64,000 nt of DNA from Bacillus sp. FJAT-42376 (GTDB taxonomy: Bacteria; Bacillota; Bacilli; Bacillales; Bacillaceae), in contig NZ_CP033906.1 of NCBI RefSeq assembly GCF_003816055.1, positions 186,001-250,000 on the forward strand, read 5' to 3'. The notes under the pieces are model-generated. The model saw only the letters and a program-made list of their open reading frames with translations, was not told the DNA's origin and did no database searches. This document shows positions 46,586 through 55,056 of this stretch, one piece after another (position 1 is the first letter of the stretch; the number at the start of each line of letters is the position of its first letter). The translations under genes were made by a program, and so were the position numbers.

Positions 46586-47422
46586 ATGGCAATGCTAACG
46601 GTAGGCAATGAAAACGATGCTCCAATTGAAATTTACTACGAGGATCACGGAACAGGGAAACCTGTCGTGCTGATTCACGGGTGGCCGCTGAGCGGACGTT
46701 CATGGGAAAAGCAGGTTCCCGCTCTTATTGATGCAGGCTACCGGGTGATTACATATGACCGCAGGGGGTTCGGAAAATCATCGCAGCCTTATAGCGGCTA
46801 TGAATATGATACACTCGCAGCAGATCTGAACAAGTTGCTTGAGCATTTAGACCTTCGCGAAGCTGCACTCGTCGGGTTTTCAATGGGCGGCGGAGAAGTG
46901 GCACGCTATATCAGCACATACGGGACAGAACGTGTAAGCAAAGCGGTTTTCGCTGCGGCGGTTCCACCTTATCTGTACAAGGCACCGGATAATCCTGATG
47001 GCGGCTTGGATGACGGAGCCATTGAAGAGTTCCAAAATGGGGTAAAAGGAGACCGGATCGCGTTTCTTGATACGTTTACCCAAAACTTCTTTGCAGCCGG
47101 CGATCAGACAGACCTTGTCAGCGAACCGTTCCGTCTTTATAACCGGGATATTGCTGCCATGGCGTCGCCAAAAGGCTCTCTTGACTGTATTACAGCGTTC
47201 GCCAAAACCGATTTCAGGGGCGACCTGGAGAAAATCACTATTCCAACACTCATCATTCATGGAGATTCAGATGGTACCGTTCCGTTCGAAGTGAGCGGCA
47301 AGCGCACCCATGAAATGATTCCGGGAAGCGAACTGGTTGTGGTCAAAGGCGCTCCTCATGGATTCAATGCGACCCATGCTGACGAATTTAACCGCGGTTT
47401 GATCAGCTTCCTTCAATCCTAA
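46586..47422 (+). CDS. Alpha/beta hydrolase, non-heme chloroperoxidase/esterase type
   Basis: A 278-aa alpha/beta hydrolase of the cofactor-free haloperoxidase/arylesterase group. LIHGWPLSGRSWEKQ forms the oxyanion region, the nucleophile Ser is in LVGFSMGGGEVARY, the Asp in IHGDSDGTVPF and the His in GAPHGFNATH. RRGFGKSSQP is typical of the group. CTGGAGGG precedes the ATG. It is flanked by a 168-base gap and its own terminator. Natural activity is probably ester hydrolysis; halogenation in vitro is a known side reaction of the family. Confidence 0.9.
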   Translation: MAMLTVGNENDAPIEIYYEDHGTGKPVVLIHGWPLSGRSWEKQVPALIDAGYRVITYDRRGFGKSSQPYSGYEYDTLAADLNKLLEHLDLREAALVGFSMGGGEVARYISTYGTERVSKAVFAAAVPPYLYKAPDNPDGGLDDGAIEEFQNGVKGDRIAFLDTFTQNFFAAGDQTDLVSEPFRLYNRDIAAMASPKGSLDCITAFAKTDFRGDLEKITIPTLIIHGDSDGTVPFEVSGKRTHEMIPGSELVVVKGAPHGFNATHADEFNRGLISFLQS

Positions 47423-47434
47423 AACGGAATAGCT

Positions 47435-47479
47435 GCAAAGAAAAAACCAGTTTGATGTCCAAGCTGGTTTTTTCTTTGC
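47435..47479. terminator. Terminator of the hydrolase gene
   Basis: GCAAAGAAAAAACCAG (47435-47450) and its exact complement (47464-47479) form a 16-bp stem with an A run and a T run inside the arms. Confidence 0.85.
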
Positions 47480-47551
47480 TATTTTCCGTATCCGCACTCC
47501 TCTGTTTTAAGCTATAGTCAAAAGAGACAGACTCTAACAAGGAGGAGCAAG

Positions 47552-48460
47552 ATGAACGACACCCCCGTATTGCATATTGAAAATGTCAGTAAACGAATCC
47601 GGCATAACCAAATCCTTTCAAGCGTCAGCCTGACTGTAAAGAGCGGAGAGATTCTCGGTTTGCTTGGACCAAACGGTTCCGGTAAAACGACATTGATCCG
47701 ATCCGTTCTCGGTCTTGTTTCCATCAATACCGGGGTCATATCCATCGGCGGCTATTCCGTAAAAAGAAATTTTGAAAAAGCCGTGAGCCACGCCGGTGCG
47801 ATTGTAGAGAATCCGGAGTTTTACAATTATATGAGCGGTTATTACAACCTCGTTCATTTTGCGAATATGAGTGACCCCATCGGAAGAGGCCGAATTGCGG
47901 AAGTATTTGACTTGGTCGGTTTGGGAGAGCGGATTCACGATCCGGTGCGCACCTATTCCTTAGGCATGCGGCAGCGGCTTGGCATTGCGCAGGCTGTCCT
48001 TCACAAGCCCCAGCTTCTGTTACTGGATGAGCCAACGAACGGTCTTGATCCGTCCGGTATACGGGAACTCCGGGAATACTTGAAGAATCTGCGGGATAAA
48101 GAGAATGTGGGCATTGTGATTTCCACTCATTTGCTGAAAGAAGTAGAAGACATGTGTGACAGGGTGGCCATTATTAAAAAAGGCAGGATTTTATCCGTTC
48201 AACCTGTACATCATGAAGCTGATGATTTGCCAATTCGTGTTCTATTTGAAACAAATCAGCCGCTTGAAGCAGAGGAAGCTGTTAAAATCTACTCTCCGCA
48301 GCCTGTTCCCGGCGGTCTGGAATTCCTCGTGAATCGGGAGGACATTCCACACATCAACAGGAAGCTCACAGAAAACGGAATTGATGTCTTCGCCATTTAC
48401 CCGAAACGCAAAAACCTGGAGGAATCTTTCCTCGAGCTGACAGAGGAGGCACCGGAATGA
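47552..48460 (+). CDS. ABC transporter ATP-binding protein, BcrA type
   Basis: A 302-aa ATPase of the multidrug/lantibiotic-export group (BcrA/CcmA-like). Walker A LLGPNGSGKTTLI, signature YSLGMRQRLGIAQA, Walker B LLLLDEPTNGLDP and H-loop STHLLKEVE are intact, followed by a C-terminal accessory domain. GGAGGAGC precedes the ATG. It overlaps the start of its permease gene by four bases. That permease is split by an IS element, so the exporter is probably non-functional although this subunit is intact. Confidence 0.92.
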   Translation: MNDTPVLHIENVSKRIRHNQILSSVSLTVKSGEILGLLGPNGSGKTTLIRSVLGLVSINTGVISIGGYSVKRNFEKAVSHAGAIVENPEFYNYMSGYYNLVHFANMSDPIGRGRIAEVFDLVGLGERIHDPVRTYSLGMRQRLGIAQAVLHKPQLLLLDEPTNGLDPSGIRELREYLKNLRDKENVGIVISTHLLKEVEDMCDRVAIIKKGRILSVQPVHHEADDLPIRVLFETNQPLEAEEAVKIYSPQPVPGGLEFLVNREDIPHINRKLTENGIDVFAIYPKRKNLEESFLELTEEAPE

Positions 48461-48705
48461 TCCGTCTGTTAAAAAACGAACATATGAAGATTTTTTTACA
48501 GAAAGGGACCTGGGCCCTGGCAGTCGGTCTCGCTGTCATCAGCTTCACGATGGCCCTTTTTATGAAGAAAATACTGACCGGCGCAGGCGTAGAAGAAAAC
48601 GGCCTCGGCTTCCTGTCGTTCAGCACCGGTTTTTTAGGCATGCTGCCTTTCTTCACCGCGGCTATTGCCGGAGCGATTGTAGCAGGCGAATTTGAACGGG
48701 GAACG
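48457..48705 (+). pseudogene. ABC-2 permease, 5' fragment (interrupted by IS)
   Basis: The first 83 codons of an ABC-2 type permease, with one helix (TWALAVGLAVISFTMALFM) and the start of the next (GMLPFFTAAIAGAIVAGEFERGT). The reading frame then enters the IS element and stops at 48786. The rest of the gene lies at 50515-51033. The GEFERGT ending is the usual place where a KFLL(I)R segment follows in this family, which is exactly how the 3' fragment begins. Confidence 0.9.
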
Positions 48706-48832
48706 AGTGAACTACCCACCACTTACCACCCTTACAGGTTGCTTGAAGTGGGGGCTTCTTGGGTACTCGCCACTTTTACCAGCTGACGAAATGGACCAAG
48801 CTAACCCTCTTGTTCCAAGAGTTTATATATGA

Positions 48833-49945
48833 CTAGGCAATCGCTAATAAGTGAATGCCTTCTTTTTTGATATTGATTGCCGCGTTGACATCTCTGTCAA
48901 GATGAAGCCCGCATGAACATGTATATGTTCGAAGGTTCATTGGCATTGATTGCGTGTTTCCGCAACCCGAACAAGTCTTGGTAGATGGAAACCATTTGTC
49001 GATTTTGACAAGTTTCTTCCCTTGTTCGTTTAGTTTGTATTTCAAGAAAGAAGTGAACATCCCCCACCCGTTATCCGCAACACTTTTGCCAAACTTCAAG
49101 GCTTGCGACATTCCTTTCATATCCAAGTCTTCAATAATGACGGCATCATAAGTTTTCACCATTTCTTTTGACTTATGGTGAAGAAAGTTCTTGCGTTGAT
49201 TGGCGACTTTTTCTTGAATTTTAGCAACTCGAACACGTTGTTTATTCCAATTCGAAGAGCCTTTCTTCTTGCGAGAAAGTTTACGCTGTTCTTGGGCTAA
49301 TTTATCAAGCATTTGACGATAGAACTTCGGATAATTGGCTTTCTTACCCTCGCTATCGACATACAATCCATCCATCGCAAAATCCAACCCAACGACGTTT
49401 TCAATTTTTTTACTTTCAATTTGCTTCTCGTACTCTGTGAGGATGGAAATGTAGTATTTTTCTGATGCAGTCATTGATAGAGTACAAGATTTGATGACAT
49501 ACTCTGCAGGAATGGCTCGATGTTGTTTGATTTTGACCTTTTTGAGTTTCGGCAATTTAATATGACCACCCAGCAGTTGAATGTTTCCATTCACGACATT
49601 GGTTGTATAGCTTTGTTTGTGTCGTTTGTTTTTGAACTTCGGAAACTTGGCGTTTCCTTTGAAAAAGGCTTTATACGCTTTATCCAAGTTTAGTTGAGCG
49701 TTCGCTAACGATAACGAGTCTACTTCTTTCAGCCACTCGAACTCACTCTTGTACTTAGCTGGAGTCGGATGTTTTACTTTTTTCAATGCTTCTTTGTCCT
49801 CTTTCAACCGTTCATAAGTCGCTTTTCGTTCCGCTAACATTTTGTTGTACACAAAACGAACACAACCGAAGGTTTTGCGGATAACCAGTGCCTGTTCTTC
49901 TGTTGGGTACAAGCGGAATTTATACGCTTTGTTTTGTTTAGCCAT
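48833..49945 (-). CDS. tnpB: TnpB, RNA-guided nuclease of the IS200/IS605 element
   Basis: A 370-aa TnpB. The N-terminal helix-turn-helix-like domain (KFRLYPTEEQ, then FGCVRFVYNKMLAERK) leads to the RuvC nuclease: first Asp in VGLDFAMDGLYVD, Glu in VIIEDLDMKGM, and final Asp in HLDRDVNAAINI. The zinc ribbon CSGCGN...CSCG between them is complete, so the protein looks active. TnpB proteins use an RNA from the element's right end as guide and help keep the element. AGGTGATTTGAT precedes the ATG, 11 bases after tnpA. Confidence 0.95.
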   Translation of the reverse strand: MAKQNKAYKFRLYPTEEQALVIRKTFGCVRFVYNKMLAERKATYERLKEDKEALKKVKHPTPAKYKSEFEWLKEVDSLSLANAQLNLDKAYKAFFKGNAKFPKFKNKRHKQSYTTNVVNGNIQLLGGHIKLPKLKKVKIKQHRAIPAEYVIKSCTLSMTASEKYYISILTEYEKQIESKKIENVVGLDFAMDGLYVDSEGKKANYPKFYRQMLDKLAQEQRKLSRKKKGSSNWNKQRVRVAKIQEKVANQRKNFLHHKSKEMVKTYDAVIIEDLDMKGMSQALKFGKSVADNGWGMFTSFLKYKLNEQGKKLVKIDKWFPSTKTCSGCGNTQSMPMNLRTYTCSCGLHLDRDVNAAINIKKEGIHLLAIA

Positions 49946-49956
49946 ATCAAATCACC

Positions 49957-50355
49957 TCATTTCATCCCTTGATTTTCGATATATTTCTTCACGATTTCAA
50001 GAGGAGAACCGCCAGTCGTCAACAAACAGAAACTTCTTGACCAAAACATCTCTTTCCACAACTTTTTTCGGACAAGAGGGAACTCTTTTTTTATAAGCCT
50101 TGAACTGGCACTTTTGTATGCGTTGATAAACTTAGATAATTCAGTGTTTGGGTGAGCTTTGAACAGGATATGAACGTGGTCGATGTCGTGATTCCACTCG
50201 ACCAATGTAATATTGTAGTTTTCACCCAATGAGACAAATTTATCTTTGGCATAGTCTGAAATAGTGTCGTCAATGACATTTCTTCTATATTTTACAACTA
50301 AGACAAGATGGTAATGCATCAAGAATACTGAATGGTTATTACTATCTAATTTCAT
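49957..50355 (-). CDS. tnpA: TnpA, Y1 transposase of the IS200/IS605 element
   Basis: A 132-aa HUH single-strand transposase. The metal-binding HUH pair is HVH in HDIDHVHILFKAHP and the catalytic Tyr is in IVKKYIENQ near the C-terminus; FWSRSFCLLTTGG matches the family. Length is normal. It cuts and joins single-stranded ends at the element's hairpins. AAGGATTG precedes the ATG. It seems intact, so the element may be able to move. Confidence 0.95.
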   Translation of the reverse strand: MKLDSNNHSVFLMHYHLVLVVKYRRNVIDDTISDYAKDKFVSLGENYNITLVEWNHDIDHVHILFKAHPNTELSKFINAYKSASSRLIKKEFPLVRKKLWKEMFWSRSFCLLTTGGSPLEIVKKYIENQGMK

Positions 50356-50514
50356 TGATAAATCAATCCTTATTTGTTATAAGACTGATTATACCAAATG
50401 GCAGTTGAAAACAAAAGCCTTTGGGCTGTCGCCCAACCAAAATTCATCTCCCCCTTACCGTTGGTGCTGTCTCACCTTCACACGCTTGAAGAGGGAGACT
50501 TCTTTCGAAAGTTC

Positions 50515-51033
50515 GTTAAATTTTTATTGATCAGAAAAGCGACCCGCACGAAAGTTCTCCTTTCCAAATACATCACAGCCGTTCTTTTCAGTGTTTATTT
50601 CGTTCTATTGTATTTAGTTCTATCCGTTCTTCTCGGAATGCTCCTTTTCGGATTTCAAAACACAGCAGAAAGCGGTCCGCTTTTAACAACGGCTCTAATC
50701 GATTACGCTGACTGCCTGGTCGAAACCATCATGACGGCGACGTTTGCCTTTATGCTCTCTGCCGTTTTCAGAAGCACGGTTCTTTCTGTCGGACTGACTT
50801 TCGTGATCATTCTTGGTGCCAAAGGGGCAGTCCAGCTTCTTGCCCATTATGATGTGGCATGGGGCAGGTTCTTGCTGTTTTCCAATACAGGGTTCGGTCA
50901 GTACGCAAGAGGGAATATGCCGCTGTTTGAAGGCATGAGCCCCTCATTCACTTTCTTGGTCCTGCTGTTTCATCTCCTGTCTTTTCTTGGACTGGCATGG
51001 GCTTTCTTTGTAAAAAGAGACGTGGCCCATTAA
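50515..51033 (+). pseudogene. ABC-2 permease, 3' fragment (interrupted by IS)
   Basis: The last 172 codons of the permease started at 48457: VKFLLIRKATRTKVLLSKYI, then four or five helices, ending in FFVKRDVAH. It is in frame with the 5' part when the IS is removed, giving a 255-aa protein of normal family length. There is no start or ribosome site of its own at the junction. Confidence 0.9.
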
Positions 51034-51070
51034 AAACCATGGTAACCCTTTCAAAAAAACCACCAGGCGG

Positions 51071-51136
51071 TTTACGAATGAAGAGAATTAGAGTAAACTA
51101 GGTTCAGATGTTAATTGATAATGAGTATCATTATTA
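51071..51136 (+). promoter_or_regulatory. Promoter and Fur box of feoAB
   Basis: TGATAATGAGTATCATTATT at 51116-51135 is a close match to the Fur consensus (inverted TGATAAT/ATTATCA arms). Upstream, TTTACG (51071) and TAAACT (51094) are 17 bases apart and could be -35 and -10, placing the Fur box just past the start of transcription. Iron repression is expected. Confidence 0.8.
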
Positions 51137-51150
51137 TGAGGTGGACCACA

Positions 51151-51381
51151 ATGAACCTAAACCAAATTCAGCAGAATGAAACATTTCAAATACAGGATTT
51201 AACCGATCTCCATCCATTTGTTAAACGCCGTCTCAAGGATCTCGGTGTATACGAAGGAAAAGAGGTCAAAGTCATCCGCTATTGCCCGCTTGGAGGCCCG
51301 TGCCTATTAGAATGCTCTGGACAAAGAGTAGGGATTCGCAGAAAAGACACGTTCTGCATTAAAGGGGCTCGTCTTTCATGA
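51151..51381 (+). CDS. feoA: Ferrous iron transport protein A
   Basis: A 76-aa SH3-like protein that supports FeoB-mediated ferrous iron uptake. The fold is evident: FVKRRLKDLGVYEGKEVKVI, then CPLGGPCLLECSGQRVGIRR. The ATG at 51151 has AGGTGG upstream and gives the standard length; the longer frame overlaps the Fur box. Its stop overlaps the feoB start (ATGA). Confidence 0.92.
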   Translation: MNLNQIQQNETFQIQDLTDLHPFVKRRLKDLGVYEGKEVKVIRYCPLGGPCLLECSGQRVGIRRKDTFCIKGARLS

Positions 51382-53369
51382 ATACAGCCCTGTTTGGCAA
51401 TCCGAATACAGGAAAAACCTCTCTATTTAATCAAATTACCGGTTCTTATGAATATGTAGGGAACTGGAGCGGGGTAACGGTTGATAAAAAGATTGGGAAG
51501 ATTAAAGATTCCATGCAGTCTTTGATTGACTTGCCCGGTGTCTATTCCCTTAATCCGCTTTCCAATGATGAACGGGTCGCGTCCATTGCACTTCTTCAGG
51601 AAGAAGCCCAGCAGATTCTGAATATTGTTAACGCCAACCAGCTTGAGAGAAGCCTCTATTTAACGATTGAGCTGCTGGAAACGAATCTCCCTCAAATCGT
51701 TGTGCTGAATATGATGGATCTCGCTGAGAAGCGCGGCATCTCCATTGATTTAGAGCGTCTCGGTGAATTGCTTGGGGTGAAGAGCTATTCTGCTGTTGCC
51801 CGCAAAGGCCATGGCTGTGAAGAGATTACCCAGCTGTTTAAAAGCGAGCCGGTTTATTCTTCTGCCCCATTTGTCATTTCCTATCATCCAATCATTGAGG
51901 CATCTATTTCACGCATGCTCACTGAAATAGGGGAAGAAGGAAACATGAAAAAGCGCTGGGTGGCGGTTCAATATTTGATGAACAATGAACTCATCCAGCT
52001 GGAAATGAACAAGAAGTTTCCGGGACTCATCCGAATAAAGGAAGAAGCCGAGGAACAGCTTTTCGAGGCAGCCGGCCATTCTGCTGAAGATGATATGTAC
52101 CAAACAAGAAATGCCTTTATTACGAATCTGTTTGAGCAGGTGACAGAACAGCAGGGTCAGCGCGAAAGCCTTCCTTTGACCGCCTGGATAGACAAAATTG
52201 CAATCCATCCGGTTTTGGGCATTCCCTTTTTCCTTCTCATCCTGTTTGCGGTTTTCCAGCTGACGTTTGATTGGCTTGGAACCCCCATTTCCGATATGCT
52301 GGACTCCTTTTTCACAGGGCCTTTAACCAGTGGAGCCGAGCTGCTATTGAACAGCATCGGTGCCACACCGTTCATACAGGCTGTTGTCCTTGATGGAATT
52401 ATTGCGGGTGTAGGCGGGGTTCTCGTGTTTGTCCCGCAAATCTTTATTCTGTTCTTCTTTATCTCCCTATTGGAGGATTCCGGATATATGGCCCGCGTGG
52501 CTGTTGTGATGGACCGCCTGATGGAATACATCGGACTGAATGGAAAAGCATTCATCCCTCTTGTCATCGGGTTTGGATGCAACGTGCCGTCCATTATGGC
52601 AGCGAGAACGATTGAACAGCCTAGGGAACGTTTGCTGACTATTCTCGTGTCGCCTTTCATGTCCTGTTCGGCAAGACTTTCCGTATACGCTCTTTTTGCG
52701 GCAGCCTTTTTTGAGAAAAACCAGGCACTGATCGTTCTTTCCCTGTACGTTCTTGGGGTCGTAGTCGCGATGATTGTCGCAAAAATTCTTTCGCTTTTCC
52801 TGAAAAATGAAAAATCCTATTTTGTCATGGAGCTGCCTCCATATAACGCTCCGCAAATGCGGCAGCTGCTGAAAAGTACGTGGGACAAAGGAAAAGGCTT
52901 TGTGCGAAAAGCAGGAACCTTTATTTTGGGAGGAACGGTCTTCATTTGGCTGCTATCATACCTTGGACCGGGCGGTGCAGACGTTCCAATCGACGAAAGC
53001 TTTATGGCGATTGCGAGCGGCGCGATTGCTCCAATCTTCGCTCCGCTTGGATTTGCGACCTGGCAGGCCGTTTCTGCACTCATTACCGGCTTCCTTGCGA
53101 AGGAAGTGGTCGTGGCAACCATGAATATCCTGTATCACGTACCGGATGGACAAACGATGGCAGGGCTTTTGCCAAACTATTTCACACCGCTCTCAGCCTA
53201 TACGTTCCTTGTATTTATCCTATTGTACACACCATGCCTGGCTACGGTTGCCATCATGAAAAAAGAAACAGGCAGCACAAAAATCACACTGTTCTCAATT
53301 GGCTATTCGTTTGTGATCGCCTATATCGTAGCCCTTGCGGTTTATAAAGTAGGGCAATTTATCGTATAA
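51378..53369 (+). CDS. feoB: Ferrous iron transporter B
   Basis: A 663-aa GTPase-permease for ferrous iron. The N-terminal G domain shows G1 GNPNTGKTSLFN, G3 DLPGVYS and G4 NMMD; GNWSGVTVDKK covers G2. The membrane part (about residue 270 onward) has the family motifs for iron passage: FGCNVPSIMAARTIE with Cys and the later FLAKEVVVATMNILY. Ends with the helix SFVIAYIVALAVYKVGQF. Operon order is feoA, feoB, then a Cys-rich helper, under Fur. Confidence 0.96.
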   Translation: MNTALFGNPNTGKTSLFNQITGSYEYVGNWSGVTVDKKIGKIKDSMQSLIDLPGVYSLNPLSNDERVASIALLQEEAQQILNIVNANQLERSLYLTIELLETNLPQIVVLNMMDLAEKRGISIDLERLGELLGVKSYSAVARKGHGCEEITQLFKSEPVYSSAPFVISYHPIIEASISRMLTEIGEEGNMKKRWVAVQYLMNNELIQLEMNKKFPGLIRIKEEAEEQLFEAAGHSAEDDMYQTRNAFITNLFEQVTEQQGQRESLPLTAWIDKIAIHPVLGIPFFLLILFAVFQLTFDWLGTPISDMLDSFFTGPLTSGAELLLNSIGATPFIQAVVLDGIIAGVGGVLVFVPQIFILFFFISLLEDSGYMARVAVVMDRLMEYIGLNGKAFIPLVIGFGCNVPSIMAARTIEQPRERLLTILVSPFMSCSARLSVYALFAAAFFEKNQALIVLSLYVLGVVVAMIVAKILSLFLKNEKSYFVMELPPYNAPQMRQLLKSTWDKGKGFVRKAGTFILGGTVFIWLLSYLGPGGADVPIDESFMAIASGAIAPIFAPLGFATWQAVSALITGFLAKEVVVATMNILYHVPDGQTMAGLLPNYFTPLSAYTFLVFILLYTPCLATVAIMKKETGSTKITLFSIGYSFVIAYIVALAVYKVGQFIV

Positions 53370-53384
53370 GAGGAGGTTTCCGAT

Positions 53385-53570
53385 ATGATCGCAAGCATCA
53401 TCTTAGGACTGCTCATTTTTGGATACGCCACATGGATGGTTGTCTCCTTTTTCAAAAAAAGCCGCCAGGGAAAATGCGGCACATGCGCTTTAAATAAATC
53501 CTGCAAATCCGGCTGCTCGATTGTGACGGCAGAGGAACGCGGAGATCTGCTGAAGCATTCCACCAGGTAA
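53385..53570 (+). CDS. FeoB-associated Cys-rich membrane protein
   Basis: A 61-aa protein with one N-terminal helix (ASIILGLLIFGYATWMVVSF) and a cytoplasmic tail with four cysteines in CGTCALNKSCKSGCS, the signature of FeoB-associated Cys-rich proteins, a FeoC-like partner in Bacillota. AGAGGAGG precedes the ATG, 15 bases past feoB. It is the last gene of the operon. Confidence 0.9.
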   Translation: MIASIILGLLIFGYATWMVVSFFKKSRQGKCGTCALNKSCKSGCSIVTAEERGDLLKHSTR

Positions 53571-53578
53571 TAAATAGC

Positions 53579-53608
53579 AAGGCCAGGCTTTCAGAGCCTG
53601 GCCTTTTC
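53579..53608 (+). terminator. Terminator of the feo operon
   Basis: An 11-bp perfect stem (AAGGCCAGGCT at 53580-53590, complement at 53595-53605) with a TTCAG-type loop and a T run. Confidence 0.88.
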
Positions 53609-53641
53609 TAGTATGCTTGAATAAAAACGGAGGTAAGAATC

Positions 53642-54049
53642 ATGGAAACAAAACGATTGCAGATCCAGGAAATACCAGGATGGGGAACGTATCTGCGCGG
53701 TCAGTGGGAAGCCCGGTTTGCAGGGCATCTCTCTGCTGAGGAAAAAAAAGAGATCCATCTAGACTCCTTTTTATGGCATGTGTGCAGCTATAAAAAGATA
53801 GACTGCCTGGAAAAGCAGGAAGCCATCCACGCATTTCAAAAGCAGCAAAAGGAGAAGTGCACCTTCTTTTATCAGTTTGTGGATGATGCCTTTTTAATCA
53901 ATCATCCCGCTTCCTTAAGCATGGAAGACCTGCCTTATGAACGGCTGCATATGGATTTTGGGGATTTATATGTAATGGACTGGGAACAGAAGTGGACATT
54001 TGTGATGACGCATGAGTCAAGCTGCGGTCCTTATTTTATCCAATTGTAA
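53642..54049 (+). CDS. DUF4275 family protein
   Basis: A 135-aa soluble protein that I recognise as DUF4275 (family from recall): aromatic-rich with FLWHVCSYKKIDCLEKQEA and, at the C-terminus, DLYVMDWEQKWTFVMTHESS followed by GPYF. Function is unknown. GGAGGTAAGAATC precedes the ATG. Its last 14 bases overlap the end of the converging UDG-like gene, leaving no room for a terminator between them. Confidence 0.8.
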   Translation: METKRLQIQEIPGWGTYLRGQWEARFAGHLSAEEKKEIHLDSFLWHVCSYKKIDCLEKQEAIHAFQKQQKEKCTFFYQFVDDAFLINHPASLSMEDLPYERLHMDFGDLYVMDWEQKWTFVMTHESSCGPYFIQL

Positions 54050-54914
54050 AGGATTGCAAATCCCTTGCGATTGCTCTTCCCAATTCGTTCAGCGCTGCCT
54101 TTGTCCCGTATTTCCCATGGCTCTGGCCGTTTTTATCCTGTCCCCCGCCTAACCCCAGAAATTGCTCGGACGGCTTAAAATGAAGGCCGAGCAGCGGAAT
54201 CCGAAGCCTTTGATGAAAACCAGTCTGATAAGCTGCGCCCGGGTAGGGTTCAAGCGCTTTGGGCGGGTCGAATTTAATCCCCGGTTCGGCCTTTTCAAAC
54301 AGAGCGCAGTGCTCTCTTCCTAGAAGAATGACCATGCTGGGTCTTAAAAACTCGAGCTTTTCCTGCAAAAATTCCCGCGAAAAATCAGAACCGAGCAATT
54401 TAAGTTTCTCTTTAATCCTTCCCATGTGAGTGCGTGTGGCAAAAGGAAAGAAATCGGAATGAATGACGTTTTTGAAGCCCGGCGAACCGTAAAAGGAACC
54501 GCCAAGTCCGTTTAAAAATCCTTCCAGTTTTGCCCCATCAGGTTTGCCGAACCAAGTGCGGTACGCTTTTCCTGCTTTAAAATACGTTTGATAGTACTCA
54601 ATCGCCGATTCTAACTGAGCCTCGTCCTTTGCATACTCCGCTAATGATTGTCCATTTTCCCGGATATGAAATCTTGCCTGCTCTCCAAGCAGAAGCTGAT
54701 TGTTTTGATTGATAAATTCCTTCGGAGACGGATTCGTGGCCATCGTGACCCAGCTGCCCGGAACCGCCTCGCCCAGCCACACAACCGGTGTGGCTCCTTC
54801 GATAAATTCACGAGAAATCGGTGTCCCGAGCAGCTCCTCCTGATGCCGGGAAGCACTGGCTATTAATGATTTAGCCTTGGCTAAACGTTCTTCACCAAGA
54901 GAGAATGAGCTCAT
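54036..54914 (-). CDS. Uracil-DNA glycosylase-like protein
   Basis: A 292-aa soluble protein. MATNPSPKEF near residue 58 and HSDFFPFAT near residue 155 resemble the water-activating and helix segments of uracil-DNA glycosylase-superfamily proteins, and VILLGREHC also fits that fold. The catalytic Asp or His cannot be assigned with certainty, so activity is open. AAGGAGGCG precedes the ATG at 54914, preferred over 54944. It converges with the DUF4275 gene with a 14-base overlap. Confidence 0.5.
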   Translation of the reverse strand: MSSFSLGEERLAKAKSLIASASRHQEELLGTPISREFIEGATPVVWLGEAVPGSWVTMATNPSPKEFINQNNQLLLGEQARFHIRENGQSLAEYAKDEAQLESAIEYYQTYFKAGKAYRTWFGKPDGAKLEGFLNGLGGSFYGSPGFKNVIHSDFFPFATRTHMGRIKEKLKLLGSDFSREFLQEKLEFLRPSMVILLGREHCALFEKAEPGIKFDPPKALEPYPGAAYQTGFHQRLRIPLLGLHFKPSEQFLGLGGGQDKNGQSHGKYGTKAALNELGRAIARDLQSFTIG

Positions 54915-55056
54915 AGCGATTCGCCTCCTTAGTGTATAAACCATCTCCTTTAAGAAGGATTTTTAAACCTATGAACACTCACCCAATCTTTATATAAAAA
55001 TGAATGGCTAGAGACACACTAATAAGCACGGATTGCATGCAAAGGATGTGTCATGT

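Larger units (their letters stand above)
48706..50514 (-). mobile_element. IS200/IS605-family insertion sequence (tnpA and tnpB)
   Basis: A 1809-base element carrying a Y1 transposase gene and tnpB, both on the minus strand, inside an ABC permease gene. It has no inverted terminal repeats or target duplication, as expected for this family. A hairpin (TTGGGC/GCCCAA at 50421-50436) lies near the left end; CCACTT/AAGTGG (48719-48751) near the right end. Boundaries come from the host gene: joining 48705 to 50515 gives ERG-T-V-K-F, and shifting both by one base gives ERG-T-I-K-F; both restore the frame. On the minus strand the sequence next to the left end is TTTAA(C), the likely target site. Confidence 0.9.

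Noticed and set aside
52880..53347. A 155-codon plus-strand frame inside feoB.
   Set aside because: It is a shifted-frame shadow of feoB; the residues are Arg/Cys/Trp-rich and no family is apparent.
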